Assembly: GCA_964036315.1 (NCBI GenBank)
Contig: OZ038498.1
Location: forward strand, 12,256,839-12,320,838
Reading direction: 5' to 3'
DNA length: 64,000 bases
DNA from: Acanthosepion esculentum
Lineage: Eukaryota; Mollusca; Cephalopoda; Sepiida; Sepiidae
Positions within the stretch are counted from its first letter, which is position 1. The number at the start of each line of letters is the position of its first letter. The notes beneath the pieces are model-generated. The model searched no databases, was not told the DNA's origin, and saw only the letters and a program-made list of their open reading frames with translations. The position numbers and the translations under genes were made by a program. Below, piece by piece: positions 10,663-21,668 of the stretch.

Positions 10663-10663
<1 letters not shown>
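9702..10663. other. Unassigned sequence, partly GC-balanced
   Basis: 9740-9960 is less AT-rich than its surroundings and lies next to the hammerhead-like motif, so it may belong to the same retroelement end. No coding frame is recognised. A pair of related ~31-bp phrases is listed separately. Confidence 0.4.
9984..10327. repeat. Two related 31-bp phrases 310 bp apart
   Basis: ACACCCTTTCATCGGATAC near 9988 and ACACCCATTCGTCGGATAT near 10299, each continuing with a T(A/T)-(A/G)AAAGGTAA end, are clearly diverged copies in the same orientation. Origin unknown. Confidence 0.65.

Positions 10664-10666
<3 letters not shown>

Positions 10667-10735
<69 letters not shown>
10667..10735. repeat. (AC)n(AT)n microsatellite
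   Basis: Compound dinucleotide tract. Confidence 0.95.
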
Positions 10736-10736
10736 G

Positions 10737-10925
10737 CAGTGTAATCCGGATATAAGAGAGTTGTCGGGACCGGAGAAGAAGTCCCTTATATCCGGGTTTC
10801 TCTTATATCCGGGTTTGGTCTATTATATATATACATTAACACAGGCTCTAATTTGGGACCGGATAAAATCGCTCTTATATCCGAGTTTCTCTTATATCCG
10901 GGTCTCTTATATCCGGGTTACACTG
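10737..10925. mobile_element. 189-bp MITE with CAGTGTAA-type TIRs
   Basis: The ends CAGTGTAATCCGGATATAAG (10737) and, reverse-complemented, CAGTGTAACCCGGATATAAG (10925) match apart from one base. The short non-coding interior contains several TTATATCCGGGT units in direct orientation. CAGT-starting ends suggest the pogo/Tigger group. The element sits between microsatellite tracts, so a clean TA duplication is visible only on the right. Confidence 0.75.
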
Positions 10926-11429
10926 TATATATATAAATATATCCTTTTTTGTTCGTAACATACTTATTGACAACAGAAATATAATAGTATCATCTACATG
11001 CAAAAAATGGCTAAAAATAACGGAAGCCTTATTAATAAAAACAAACAAAACTAGTAGAAAACAAAAAATTATTAACTGCATCCACCTGTAAAAAAAGATT
11101 AAAAACAATGGAAGCTTTAATAATAAAAAAGAAAAAGTCAACTCTTAACAATATTAACTACGAACAAAGCCACAATGTGCTAACCGTATTCGGAAATTAA
11201 AAACATGTCTACAACACACTAAAACGTACACATAAAGCACACACTCAAGTAAGCTGAAAAATCGAATCATCCTTGATAATAGCTAAAGGTATAGCCGAAA
11301 GCGGTCGGAAATATAAAACATTTGGACAGATTTACACACTCTTTGTCCAGAAAAGAAAGTTCTTTTTCGAACACAAGAAAAATTAAATAAAAAGCTTAAC
11401 CATAGTACCTTGTCTGTCGTTTTTAATGA

Positions 11430-11431
<2 letters not shown>
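10926..11431. other. No recognised feature
   Basis: AT-rich sequence without convincing coding content. Confidence 0.45.
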
Positions 11432-11482
<51 letters not shown>

Positions 11483-11572
11483 TAGATAGAGCGTGTGTAA
11501 ATATAAAAGTGAACATAGAAGTCAACACTTAGAGGTGACAGTCGCCTCTAAGTGTGTTAATTTCTATGTTCA

Positions 11573-11634
<62 letters not shown>
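11432..11634. repeat. Inverted repeat bracketed by (AT)n tracts
   Basis: AT runs (11432-11480 and 11575-11632) bracket an imperfect hairpin at 11508-11574: AGTGAACATAGAA pairs with TTCTATGTTCACT and ACACTTAGAGG with CCTCTAAGTGT around a small loop. Confidence 0.85.
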
Positions 11635-11635
<1 letters not shown>

Positions 11636-12007
11636 TTACAGTAAAGAATGATTGCAAATGCAATAAAATCATTAAACAGATTCTTTCGGGTGATTTTAAT
11701 TAAACTTGTTTGTATTCATTTTTCTGTTTAAATATATATTTGTGTGTTAGACACTGAGATAGTGAAGTAGGGAAAAAATCAATAATTTAGCAAAAGACGA
11801 AATTGCAGATGATAAATAATTGTCTACAGGATTCAATAAATTTCTCAGAAATAATAATCGAACAATAACAAGTGAATAGTGAACCAAATCAATTTCAGAT
11901 AACCAAAATAATTTCTAACAGGTTATTAATGTTTATATGCAAATATATATGAATAGATAGATGTGTTACTTTATGTGTATTAATAGTGTAAACACGCACG
12001 CACGTAC
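11635..12007. other. No recognised feature
   Basis: AT-rich, non-coding by inspection. Confidence 0.45.
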
Positions 12008-12145
12008 ACACACACACACACACACATACACACACATATATATATATTAAGACGTTTTTATGTTTATACATTCTTTTTATCGATACAAATAGTTAAGTAA
12101 ATGCTCTGTTTATAATAAACAGTATTAAACAACATTTACCGGCCA

Positions 12146-12188
<43 letters not shown>

Positions 12189-12212
12189 TAGATAGATATA
12201 GATATATATGTA

Positions 12213-12268
<56 letters not shown>

Positions 12269-12296
12269 TAGATAGATAGATATAGATATATATGTA

Positions 12297-12344
<48 letters not shown>

Positions 12345-12486
12345 AAAAAGTTTTATTAAATTCAGTTGACAAGTTCTCTTTAATTTAATTAAGTGGGAAA
12401 ATCTTTTTGGGTGAGTTTAATAAAACCAGTTTGGTTGAATACTTGTTGCCTATCTATCTATCTATCTATCTATCTATCTGTATATT
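12008..12486. repeat. Cluster of AC, AT, GATA and TATC microsatellites
   Basis: (AC)n near 12008-12036, a compound (AT)n with two GATA/ATATGTATGCAT interruptions at 12148-12341, and (TATC)n at 12451-12480. The duplicated interruption block (near 12185-12220 and 12265-12300) shows unit-level duplication inside the tract. Confidence 0.9.
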
Positions 12487-12593
12487 CGGGTATATATATA
12501 TATATATATCCAAATGTAATGAGAAAGAAAATAATATAAATTTTAACTTTCACAGCATTAATTCAAATGAGGAATCGATAACAAGAGTAGAGC

Positions 12594-12825
12594 AATAATT
12601 GTTTATTATAGTTTTTAAATACGGGCAAAAACAACTTGCTCGCTACAAAGATGCATTCTTGTTTCGATGCAGCTGCATCTCGACTGGTGAGAACCAAAAG
12701 TGGTTAATTTTTAATGGATAACCATTTTTGGTTCTCAGCAGTCGAGATGCAGCTGCATCGAAACAAAAATGCATCTTTGTAATGAGCAAGTTGTTTTTGT
12801 CCGGATGTAAAAATTATAATAAATA

Positions 12826-12829
<4 letters not shown>
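12594..12829. repeat. Fold-back sequence with ~110-bp imperfect arms
   Basis: The left arm (about 12594-12706) and right arm (about 12719-12829) are reverse complements with scattered mismatches. Shared landmarks are ACAACTTGCTC, GATGCAGCTGCATC (itself a palindrome) and GAACCAAAA. The loop is about 12 bp. An (AC)n tract begins at its right edge. No coding content. Confidence 0.88.

Positions 12830-12919
<90 letters not shown>
12830..12919. repeat. (AC)n(AT)n microsatellite
   Basis: Directly abuts the fold-back sequence. Confidence 0.95.
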
Positions 12920-13755
12920 GTCAGATAAAAGTTAATTGACATTCCTATTTTTCAAATAAAAGCATTAATTCACCAAACGAAATATTTATAGAATCTTGCG
13001 TTTTCAAACATTTGATTGATCATCTCTGCTATGTTTTTGTGCTTCATATTCTCACCTAGAGGAAACAAAACAAATCTTCTTTTGTAGAGAGTTCTCTACA
13101 TAGGCGGAAGTAATGGTGTCAACCAGAAAAAGAGGCCCATGTTGATTTACGTATTACCAACCCTTTGTTGCTTATTTTAAAGTCAAAACATATTTCAGTT
13201 TGGTAGGAAGTCGCTTACAGTACCCGGTGTTGTCAAGCGGCCTCACATCGAAATACGATCGGATGGAAGTAATCGTACAAATGATCAGTTGCCATTTGAA
13301 CACTGCACGCAAACGACATGCAGATTTTTATTTCTGTTTGTAGACTCCAAGAAAAACGTGTTTCACAGAAGACGAACATTATGGCTTATGCAGAAGCACC
13401 ATTGCATAGGGCATAAAATTGAACAGATGAAGAACAATGTTTTGAAGAATTCGGAAATGTATTAGAATAAAAACAACCAAAAAGGCCACCCAAATTGATC
13501 ACTGCATGATTTCGTCGCATTTTTACGATTGGCATCAAAAGGTGAATTGTTTTTAGGGACCAATGAAATAAAATTGATTTTAATGTCACTGCGGAGTCAA
13601 CTAAGTGCTCAAATAATCAGGCGATGTGATAACCACAAAAAAGTATATTGAGTTTGAGCGGGAACAGAATGAAAGACTACGGGTTTTCTGGCGGAAATTT
13701 TCAGTTTAGATAATCCCTGAAGAATGCAATAGTCTTGGAAAGAACTTCTGAAAGA
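12920..13755. other. Mostly unassigned; possible transposase relic
   Basis: Around 13200-13330 the plus strand reads GRKSLTVPG and RPHIEIRSDGSN, then a Cys-containing segment (CTQTTCRF). This has a loose flavour of the C-terminal cysteine-rich end of piggyBac-type transposases. The match is short and broken, and the rest of the interval shows nothing. Confidence 0.22.
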
Positions 13756-13759
13756 GGGG

Positions 13760-14400
13760 CAATTATCTCAGTATCTGTCTCTATATTTCTGAGATGAGGT
13801 ATTATTTACACTATTTATATTATTCGGACTATTGTCCTCATCTTTATCGCCATATTTACCACAACGTTTTGGCCATTCAGTATCGCTGTAAATTTCGGAG
13901 ATGAGGTATTATGTACACTATTTACATTATTCGGACTTTTGTCCTCATCTTTGTCGCCATATTTATTACAACGTTTCGGCCTTTCAGTATCTGTCTATAT
14001 TTCTGAGATGAGGTATTATGTACACTATTTACATTATTCGGACTTTTGTCCTCATCTTTGTCGCCATATTTATTACAACGTTTCGGCCTTTCAGTATCTG
14101 TCTATATTTCTGAGATGAGGTATTATGTATATTATTTATATTATTCGGACTATTGTCCTCATCTTTGTGGCTATATTTATTACAACGTTTCGGCCTTTCA
14201 GTATCTGTCTATATTTCTGAGATGAGGTATTATGTATATTATTTATATTATTCGGACTATTGTCCTCATCTTTGTCGCCATATTTATTACAACGTTTCGG
14301 CCTTTCAGTATCTGTCTATATTTCTGAGATGAGGTATTATGTATATTATTTATATTATTCGGACTATTGTCTTCATCTTTGTCGCCATAATGTAAATAGT
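13760..14400 (-). repeat. Tandem array of the GAAACGTT unit (~107 bp, about 6 copies)
   Basis: TCTGAGATGAGGTATTAT recurs near 13790, 13897, 14004, 14111, 14218 and 14325. On the minus strand each unit reads CCGAAACGTTGTAATAAATA, then ATGGCGACAAAGATGAGGAC, AATAGTCCGAATAAT and ACCTCATCTCAGAAATATAG. The same unit recurs at 28.4, 34.3, 40.1, 44.8, 45.9, 50.6, 51.7-52.4 and 59.4-59.9 kb. The CCGAAACGTT end corresponds to the GAAA side of the hammerhead-like core in longer copies. Confidence 0.92.
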
Positions 14401-14471
14401 GGGTAATTATTTGTTTTGCAAACGCCAATTTAGCAGAGAACCTATTTACACTGTTTACGTTGTTCGGATTG

Positions 14472-15454
14472 TTATATATATTCAGTACTGAATACTTTTC
14501 TCCTATAAATGTAGCAAAGGGTGGACCTGGGAACACCAGCAATTAAGAGGTGGTTCCACGCTTCCTCAAAACCTCCTGATCAGAGGCCTTGCTGTTGGAT
14601 GAAGTTTAACCTCGTACCCAGGACGCCCCCGTTTCAGTCTAGGATATTTTTTACCATCGTAAAATGTGGCTTTACAAAATTCGCACATAACTTTGTACCT
14701 TGAAAAAATTATCTTAAAATCAAATTCCCGATCGATTTTTGTCATATTTACCGAAGTAGGTCCCCCCCTTTGATTAATATTATCAATATTTGAAATTTAC
14801 AAAGTATATTTATGGTGTGTCTTTTTCCATATTTTACGACACAAAATCTTTTCATTAGAGTTCATAGATTTACTTTGCAATTAGATTATTTTATCGACCT
14901 GCCATTTTTTAGTGTTTTTCTTGTGTGTCGTTTAAAATTCCATCAGCAAATTTCGGAAGAATCTCCTGAACAAATGTTACGTCACTTTTTAAAATTTATA
15001 TTCCTTACCCAAAAGTTCCAGACAATTTTTTTCCAATTTGCTCCCTAAACAATAAGTAAATATCTGCCATATTCGGTAGCGTATGTTTAAACCAAATAGT
15101 CTTGGAGCCTCGAAACATCTTCTGTTTGAAAATTAAACAAATGAAAAATAAGAAAATATCTTTCATCGTCTCTTTATTATTTTCATTGCCTTCTGCTGTT
15201 TCTGCTAAATATTGTTTTAAAAGTAGTTTCCTTCCTGTTGCTATGTGATACTTTTCTTGGATATATTCCCGCATATTCGTCGCATTTGCAACAGAACGAG
15301 GCAGTTTTTCTTTACTTCATACGTATAATGAGTAAGTATAATGAGTAGATTCACATATTGGAATTCGTCGTTTCGTTGCTGAATCTGACAATTTCTGTGT
15401 TTCGAGAACGAGTCATTGCGTTTTGTAGAAACTTTTGAAATTGTATTTATTAAA

Positions 15455-15529
<75 letters not shown>

Positions 15530-15582
15530 GTCGAGCTGTCTGTTTCCATCTATCTATCTATGTCTAGGTGTGTGTTTCCATG

Positions 15583-15624
<42 letters not shown>

Positions 15625-16325
15625 CATACATATATATATATATATCTATTCACATGGGTGTGCAGAAAATTTCTCCGTAAAACCTCTCTCCATAAAAAAA
15701 GGTTATTATTTTTCAGCATTTGGTCGGATTTTTTTTACCTCTCCGGTTTCTGTACCGATATTTTGATACGTTCACAAATACATAAGATGTTTACGAAAAT
15801 ATTGTTAATATGGTTTTCGCAATAACAAGATGTCACGGAATGAACGTAAGTCAATTTCTCCATACTTTCCTCTCGACGAAATTTGCCAATTTCTTGAGGG
15901 TTTATAAGTTTGTCATCTTTGCGTAGCTTATGTTTGAAATTTGACGAAATTAAATCATATGTGATTGTAACTTTCTGGAATCAAAATTATCTAGGTAAAC
16001 GGATTGGACTTGATTTTGACGCCAGATAGAAAACATATTTGGATAAATATCTAGAATCTTCTTCCTTGTGATTATTTATCCCACCAAATGAAATGACACT
16101 AAAATTGAATTATAGCAGCTGTGAATATCATATAAAACTAACAAAGAATTAATATAATGTCGTATATTATAAAATTCATTTTCCTTATCGGATTTTCTGT
16201 GTGGTTTCATTTGTCGGAATATTTCAGATAAAGCGTCAGTGAAATTTTTTTCTTTATATAGAGATATAGTTTAAAATTTGCAACATTTATAGGAGAAAAG
16301 TATTCAGTACTGAATATATATATAT
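14472..16325. mobile_element. Candidate 1.85-kb element bounded by ~43-bp inverted repeats
   Basis: Left 14472-14518 (TTCAGTACTGAATACTTTTC then TCCTATAAATGTAGC) and right 16279-16325 are reverse complements with about one mismatch. The interior has no recognisable transposase and contains an ATCT microsatellite (15457-15645). The ends are AT runs, so a target-site duplication cannot be defined. It could instead be two solitary inverted copies of another repeat. Confidence 0.45.
15457..15645. repeat. (ATCT)n microsatellite
   Basis: Long tetranucleotide tract with two interruptions that keep open frames (IYLS repeats) on the plus strand. These translations have no coding meaning. Confidence 0.95.
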
Positions 16326-16364
16326 ACTGTCATCCACATACGGACGGTTTCGCTGTATCACAGC

Positions 16365-16465
16365 TCTTCTGTGTGGCTAGATGTCAGATTGCTTCAAGCC
16401 GGGATCGAAATCCGACCGATCTGGCATCAGTCAGAGATCCTACCCCTAGGTTGTCGCATGGCAGA
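16365..16465 (-). mobile_element. tRNA-derived SINE fragment
   Basis: On the minus strand GATCGGTCGGATTTCGATCC resembles a Pol III box B (GGTTCRANNCC) within a tRNA-like T arm. Upstream CAACCTAGGGGTAGGATC could be a degenerate box A and D arm. A body continues toward CACACAGAAGAGCTGTG. The pattern fits a tRNA-headed SINE, but only one copy is visible here. Confidence 0.4.
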
Positions 16466-16971
16466 CAGAAAAGGAAATTTTAACGTTTTTTTTTCTAAAC
16501 GGAATACGCCAGTTATATGGACATGAGTTTAACTAGTAACTATACAAGTAAATATGTTAAGCTCTATTACTGATACTGAGCGCTTTCCACTAAGTACTGC
16601 GCACAATGTATATATGGTGGACTCTCTAGGAAATTCACTTTGGGCCTATACGAACCTGGGTAAAGTTGGAAAAAATTTTCTCCCTCCCTTTCACTTAATT
16701 TTATTTTTTTATTATCATCTTTTTGTCCACTACTACTTTCCTCATTACTTCTGGTGTCGAATGAAGGCTTTTAAATTCTTGCGTTGCCTCTGATTCGCTG
16801 AACAGACCACCTGACGCAACCTTGGCGGTCCAAACCTTGGTAATGCTCCGGTTAGCGTTCTTATCTTTTTAAGATATTAAATCCGTCTGCAAGTTTGGTT
16901 TTTCTACTTAAAATTGAAAACTTTTAACGTGTACGATTTTAACAAATATTTCAGTCTTTGTTTATTTCGGC

Positions 16972-16978
<7 letters not shown>
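16466..16978. other. No recognised feature
   Basis: Mixed-composition sequence with no coding similarity seen. Confidence 0.45.
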
Positions 16979-17018
<40 letters not shown>

Positions 17019-17084
17019 CAAGTTTAGGAATGGCTACTTTTGTCGTGATTTTATAACATATTTATGTTGTAATATTCAAATAAA

Positions 17085-17136
<52 letters not shown>
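16979..17136. repeat. Two (AT)n tracts around a 70-bp dispersed repeat
   Basis: AT runs at 16979-17014 and 17090-17136. The sequence between them (17018-17088, with GCTACTTTTGT and ATAACATATTTATGTT) is present as the reverse complement at 24066-24135, also beside an AT tract. Confidence 0.85.
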
Positions 17137-17139
<3 letters not shown>

Positions 17140-18740
17140 TAGCGAGCATAAAGATCAGAACGATGTTAAGAAAAAGTCTAAATATGACATTTTATCAACG
17201 AAAAATAAGGATATAAAAGTAAATTATATAATTCCAAAATATAAAGCTCAATAAACTTATTTTGATAAAGTTATAAGAATAATTATATAACATTCGAAAA
17301 AAAATAGATGATCAAAAACATCAGAATAATTAAATAAATCCATAAAATTTAATAATTATTTTGCATTATTGAAAAATTTTTAGGGTAAGAATATAAAATT
17401 GGGTATTTTACTAAAATACACCGGCTCTTGCATTGTAAACATGGCGAAAAAATCTGTGACGTCATTGGAACTTAGAAGTCTGATGGTCAAGTTACCTAAT
17501 GTAGATAAATTCTCGATTGGGGATATTTCAAAGACTGTGGGGAAATCTAAAAGTGTTATAGTATTTTAAGAAAACTTGAGAAAACTGGGTAATGTGAAGC
17601 CAAGAAACCACCTGGCAGGTCTAGGAAAACTACTGCAAGGGAAGACAGATGGATTGGTAATGAATCAAAAAAGGATCGATTTGCGACAGAAACCGCTATC
17701 ACTAGAAGAGATAATGCTAACCTTGGCATTAAAATATCAAAGCCCTCTTAAATGAAGACTTAATGAAATAAATTTGAACCGTCGAGTAGCCCCTACGAAG
17801 CCTTACATTTCTAAAAAGAACTAAATGAGCCGATTGAAATTTGCCAATGAACACGTCTTATAGACTGAAGAATAGGAGATTGTGTTCATTTCAGCGATGA
17901 GGCAATGTTTAACCTGTTCGGTTGTGACGGGAGAAGATTCGTTCGACGCAGGTCTAAGGAACGATGTTCGCCTCAGTGCACTGAAACCAGCGTTAAATTT
18001 GGATGTGGAAGTGTGATGGTGTTTGGCATGATTTCATCCGCTGGTACGGGACCTCTCGTTAGGCTACACGGTAAAATAAACGTAACCGTATACAAAGAGA
18101 TATTGTAGAAACATGGTGTACTTAATTTGAAAACAGCAATTAATCAACCAGCTGTATTTATGCAAGATAACGCGCCGTGTCACGCAGCGAAGTTTGTTAA
18201 GACAATTCTTTCTGAGGAGGATGTTACTGTTATGGAGTGGTCTGCTCAAAGCCCAGACATGAATCATATTGAGAATGTTTGGAAGTTACTAAATGAAAGA
18301 GCTAAGGAAAAGAATTCAACAAACGTCGAAGAACTATGGACTAATTTGAAAGGAGAATGGGAGAAAATATCCGTTAATGAATGCAAGACATTAATTCGCT
18401 CATGTAGCCAAAGATGTCAAGGTGTTATTGCAAGTAAAGGTCTACACATCAAATACTAATGAATTATGAACGCTATTTTCATTTCGATATGTTGTATCCA
18501 TTATAATAGTATGATTTTGTTAATTGTTCTGATGTTTTTGATCATCTATTTTTTTGGAATGTTATATGATTATTCTTATAACTTTATCAAAATAAGTTTA
18601 TTGAGCTTTCTATTTTAGAATTATATAATTTACCTTTATATCCTTATTTTTCCTTGATAAAATGTTCTTTGAAGCTTTAAAATAAAATGTTATTTCACAT
18701 TTAGACTTTTTCTTAAGATCGTTCTGATCTTTATGCTCGC

Positions 18741-18741
<1 letters not shown>
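17137..18741 (+). mobile_element. Tc1-like transposon with long (~200 bp) inverted repeats
   Basis: The left end (17137-about 17345, starting CAGTAGCGAGCATAAAGATC) and the right end (about 18525-18741) are reverse complements over roughly 200 bp with small indels. The right arm has an extra ~20-bp block. The outermost CAGT is lost on the right, where an AT microsatellite begins. The interior holds a broken DD34E transposase. Total length about 1.6 kb is normal for a Tc1 element with long TIRs. Confidence 0.9.
17441..18459 (+). pseudogene. Tc1-like DD34E transposase, multiply broken
   Basis: The ATG at 17441 opens a frame beginning MAKKSVTSLELRSLM, a helix-turn-helix N-terminus of expected composition. 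Catalytic residues are recognisable: first D in FISDEAMFNLFG (about 17896-17930), second D in FMQDNAPCH (about 18157), and E in DMNHIENVW (about 18258), with exactly 34 residues between the last two. The normal NPIE is changed to NHIE. Several stops (for example after VIVF near 17570, near 17749, 17822 and 18106) and at least one frameshift inactivate it. The stop at 18457-18459 is the natural end. Confidence 0.9.
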
Positions 18742-18798
<57 letters not shown>

Positions 18799-18800
18799 CA

Positions 18801-18838
<38 letters not shown>
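18742..18838. repeat. (AT)n(TG)n microsatellite
   Basis: Compound dinucleotide tract that has overwritten the right tip of the Tc1 element. Confidence 0.95.
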
Positions 18839-18839
<1 letters not shown>

Positions 18840-18857
18840 AATTTGGCAGAAACTTTT

Positions 18858-19011
18858 CTTTGAAAGATGTTGTGTTGAATGTCAAAGACAACATAGTCCT
18901 GCATATTTTCTTTTGAATTTTCTCATATTTTCTAATGAGAAAATATGAGAAAATTCAAAAGAGAATATGCAGGACTATGTTGTCTTTGACATTCAACACA
19001 ACATCTTTCAA

Positions 19012-19013
<2 letters not shown>
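18858..19013. repeat. Near-perfect 156-bp palindrome
   Basis: Arms 18858-18933 and 18938-19013 (76 bp each) are reverse complements with a single mismatch and a 4-base loop (AATG). It lies between a TG tract and an AT tract. One arm plus loop occurs alone at 9529-9601. Confidence 0.95.

Positions 19014-19072
<59 letters not shown>
19014..19072. repeat. (AT)n microsatellite
   Basis: Begins exactly at the palindrome edge. Confidence 0.95.
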
Positions 19073-19076
<4 letters not shown>

Positions 19077-19270
19077 CGATTCTTATGTCGATTTTGACGT
19101 ATAAGGATACGACAACTTCATTCAGTTATTATGTTTTTGTCGGATGTGACACTTCAGTCCAGCTAGTGATCTGCACATAAGTTCACATATTGTGCAAAAG
19201 CGAGGATCTCGGGACATAGACACAAGAAGATTTGCTGACTCTTTTCCCTGTTGTCTTTCGTTTCTGAGCC

Positions 19271-19356
19271 GTTCAATACGACTGATTTTGCTGACGTCAA
19301 AAGCCGTTCAATACGACTGATTTTGCTGACGTCTTAGCCGGTCAATACGACTGATT
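19271..19356. repeat. Three ~37-bp tandem units
   Basis: GTTCAATACGACTGATTTTG occurs near 19271 and 19308, with a third variant (GTCAATACGACTGATTTCG) near 19341. On the minus strand the unit overlaps the last codons of the LINE fragment that follows. Confidence 0.85.
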
Positions 19357-19523
19357 TCGAAATTTCTGATACCACTCTGGCACAAATATCTCCAAATATT
19401 TCTATCCAGGGCAACTCGCTTAAAGTTAGTATGAGGCACATTGACAGCTGAGAGGTTACTCTTTAGCTTGTCTTTATACCTGACACCCAATCGTCCAACA
19501 GTCCTTTGTCCACTGTCAAGCTG

Positions 19524-19525
<2 letters not shown>
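19308..19525 (-). pseudogene. LINE C-terminal tail fragment
   Basis: The frame reads QLDSGQRTVGRLGVRYKDKL, then KSNLSAV, FKRVALDRNIWRYLCQSGI and RIDRLRR. This is the terminal block seen after the RT domain in many invertebrate LINEs (QRxVGRPxLRYKDxLKxxL ... LAxDRxxWR). Upstream coding sequence is replaced by an AC/AT microsatellite from 19526. Confidence 0.75.

Positions 19526-19608
<83 letters not shown>
19526..19608. repeat. (AC)n(AT)n microsatellite
   Basis: Interrupts the LINE tail on its coding 5' side. Confidence 0.95.
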
Positions 19609-19611
<3 letters not shown>

Positions 19612-19639
19612 CAGCATGTCATTATTGAGACATCTGTTG

Positions 19640-20001
19640 TTAAAGACTACGAACTTTTCCGTTTAATAATTTTTTTTCTGTTTTTTTTTTTGCTTTGGGT
19701 CTAAGTTGTTGAAAAAAGATCCTAGTCCTTGGTGTTTTGCTGAGCGTTTTCGGTTGTCGTCATCCGCCATCATGGCTGTATGTTTTGGCTTGAAGTCGGT
19801 TCCTTATTATTTTATTTAGGCAGTGTTGTTGGATTAGTTCATTAGCAATTGGGAAGGGGGTGGAATTCATTATTTGGAGGATTAGTTATTAAATATGTTT
19901 AAGATGTTTCTGCCAAAATTAAATGCTATTTTATTTATGTGTTGTGTTTTTGGTTTTTGATGGTAATGGCTTCAAAATTTATAAGCGTTTTTTGCATTTT
20001 G

Positions 20002-20003
<2 letters not shown>
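19640..20003 (-). mobile_element. Truncated second copy of the Penelope-like element 3' end
   Basis: This block is a direct repeat of about 20322-20712 in the same orientation, sharing CCTAGTCCTTGGTGTTTTGC, GCCATCATGGCTGTATGTTT (GTCATCATGG in the other copy) and TTAGTTATTAAATATGTTTA. It carries only the 3' non-coding part and the last codons of the endonuclease region, and ends at an AT tract. Partial tandem copies are typical of Penelope-like elements. Confidence 0.8.

Positions 20004-20070
<67 letters not shown>
20003..20070. repeat. (AT)n microsatellite
   Basis: Separates the two Penelope-like copies. Confidence 0.95.
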
Positions 20071-20071
<1 letters not shown>

Positions 20072-20658
20072 AACAGTGGGGGAAACACATATTCGTGCAT
20101 ATAAACATTTTTAAATGATTTTATTTCCAACTAATGAATAAATATACTTTGCATTGACTGTACACAGATGCATATAAACTAAATATTCATAGAAAAGAGA
20201 ACAACTTTAATTTAATAGAAATGAATCCCGTTTATCCATTTCAAAATATATACGTACAATGCAAATTTTAAAACTTTTAAAATACTTTAGATTATTAAAG
20301 TGGAGACTTTAAGACTACGGAAATTTTCCGTTTATTAATTTTTTTCTGTTTTTCTTACTTTATCGCAAGTCTTTCTTTATATTTGGGTCTAAATTGTTGA
20401 AAAAAAAAGACCCTAGTCCTTGGTGTTTTGCAAGCGCTTTCGGTTGTTGTCATCCGTCATCATGGCTGTATGTTTTTATTTGATTTAGGTTGCTTATTAT
20501 TTTATTTTTTAGATTATATTTTGGGTATTTACGCAGTTGTTGGATTAGTTCATTAGCAATTAGGAGGGGGTGGTATTTATTATTTGTAGGATTAGTTATT
20601 AAATATGTTTAAGATGATTCTGCCAGTATTAAATGTATATTTTATTTATGATGGGTTT

Positions 20659-20937
20659 TTAGCTTTTAACTGTGATGGATTCAAGAATTTGTAAGCGTTT
20701 TTTGCATTTGCTCTTGTAGAGAATTTTAGTATTGTTGATTAGGATTTTTCTTATTTCGGATGATTTGAATCTGTTACTATTGGTAGAGTATGTTGCTATA
20801 AGGTGATATTTTATGGCTCTGGTGTTAATAAGATGGTATGTCAGCCGACGTGAAAGAGTTGTGGTTGTGTGTCCGATGTATATGCTAGGGTTATTATGCG
20901 AGAAACAACCTCGAAATGGGCATGTAAACCTGTACAC
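20659..20937 (-). pseudogene. PLE C-terminal GIY-YIG-type endonuclease region
   Basis: The 92-residue frame begins MYRFTCPFRGCFSHNNPSIY, a Cys-containing lead (CPFxGC), and continues SIYIGHTTTTLSRRLTYHL, the expected core helix with its RR pair. It ends with EIRKILINN, RLQILESI and a stop. The order and composition match the nuclease module of canonical PLEs. A copy of the same helix is at 8650-8780. Confidence 0.82.
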
Positions 20938-21320
20938 TACATTGGTTTTTATTGAGGAACGTTGTGGGGGAGTAGTATTATTCCGGACAATTAGGTTTGA
21001 AGTTTTAAATTTGTTGTAGTATATTATTAATTTTAGTTGTTTGTGTTGTTGGACGGGTTTGGAGTATCTGTGGATGGTGTTAGTTATACCTAGTTCATCG
21101 AATTTATAGTTGCTGTGAATTTGATTCCTATTGAAAAGGTTAATAGTGTTATTGTTGTCGGTCTTTTTTTCTGTAAATATTATGAAAGGTAGTGTTTTAT
21201 ATGTTGGTCGACTAATTTATTGGGAAATTGTTTATGAATATTTGTTTTATATTCGTAAGTTCTTTGTAAAATATTGTTCTGGATGAGGAAATGTGAAAAG
21301 TCTATTGATTAAGTTTTCGA

Positions 21321-21668
21321 TTAGGGATATTTTATATTTTTATCTGGACATTGACTATGGAAATTGAGCAAGCAGGAGTTTTTAATTGTTAGTTTTTTAA
21401 ATATTGATGTATTAAATTGATCTTTATGTTGGAGTCTATGAGTACACCGAGAAATGGTATTTTGTTGTTGATATTCAGTTCGACTGTGAATTTTAAAATT
21501 AAAGGTTTGTTTAAGCTTATTAATTGTGTCGTACTTTTGTGTTGCTACAAAGAAGTCGTCGACGTATCTGGTGTAAATAGAAGGTTTGGTTATATGGTTA
21601 TTAAATATAGTATTTTGGATGTGGGATATGTAGAATTTGGCGAACGTAGGACCTAGAGGAGAACCCAT
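21321..21668 (-). pseudogene. PLE reverse transcriptase catalytic segment
   Basis: MGSPLGPTFAKFYISH is the motif-B-like region (GSPLGP) of Penelope RTs. TRYVDDFFVAT holds the intact catalytic YVDD box. Later residues (FNFKIHSRTEYQQQNTI) follow in order but require a frameshift near position 75 of the frame before KDQFNTSIFKKLTIKN resumes. The catalytic aspartates survive although the gene as a whole is broken. Confidence 0.88.

Noticed and set aside
13386..13589. 67-codon minus-strand frame as a gene
   Set aside because: No recognisable motif and overlapped by a weak transposase-like reading on the other strand.
20400..20480. Hammerhead ribozyme in the 3' region of the Penelope-like element (also 19735-19800)
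   Set aside because: A GGATGAC...ACCGAAAGCGC motif is present, but the CTGANGA core has a mismatch and stem II does not pair well. Kept only as a possible relic.
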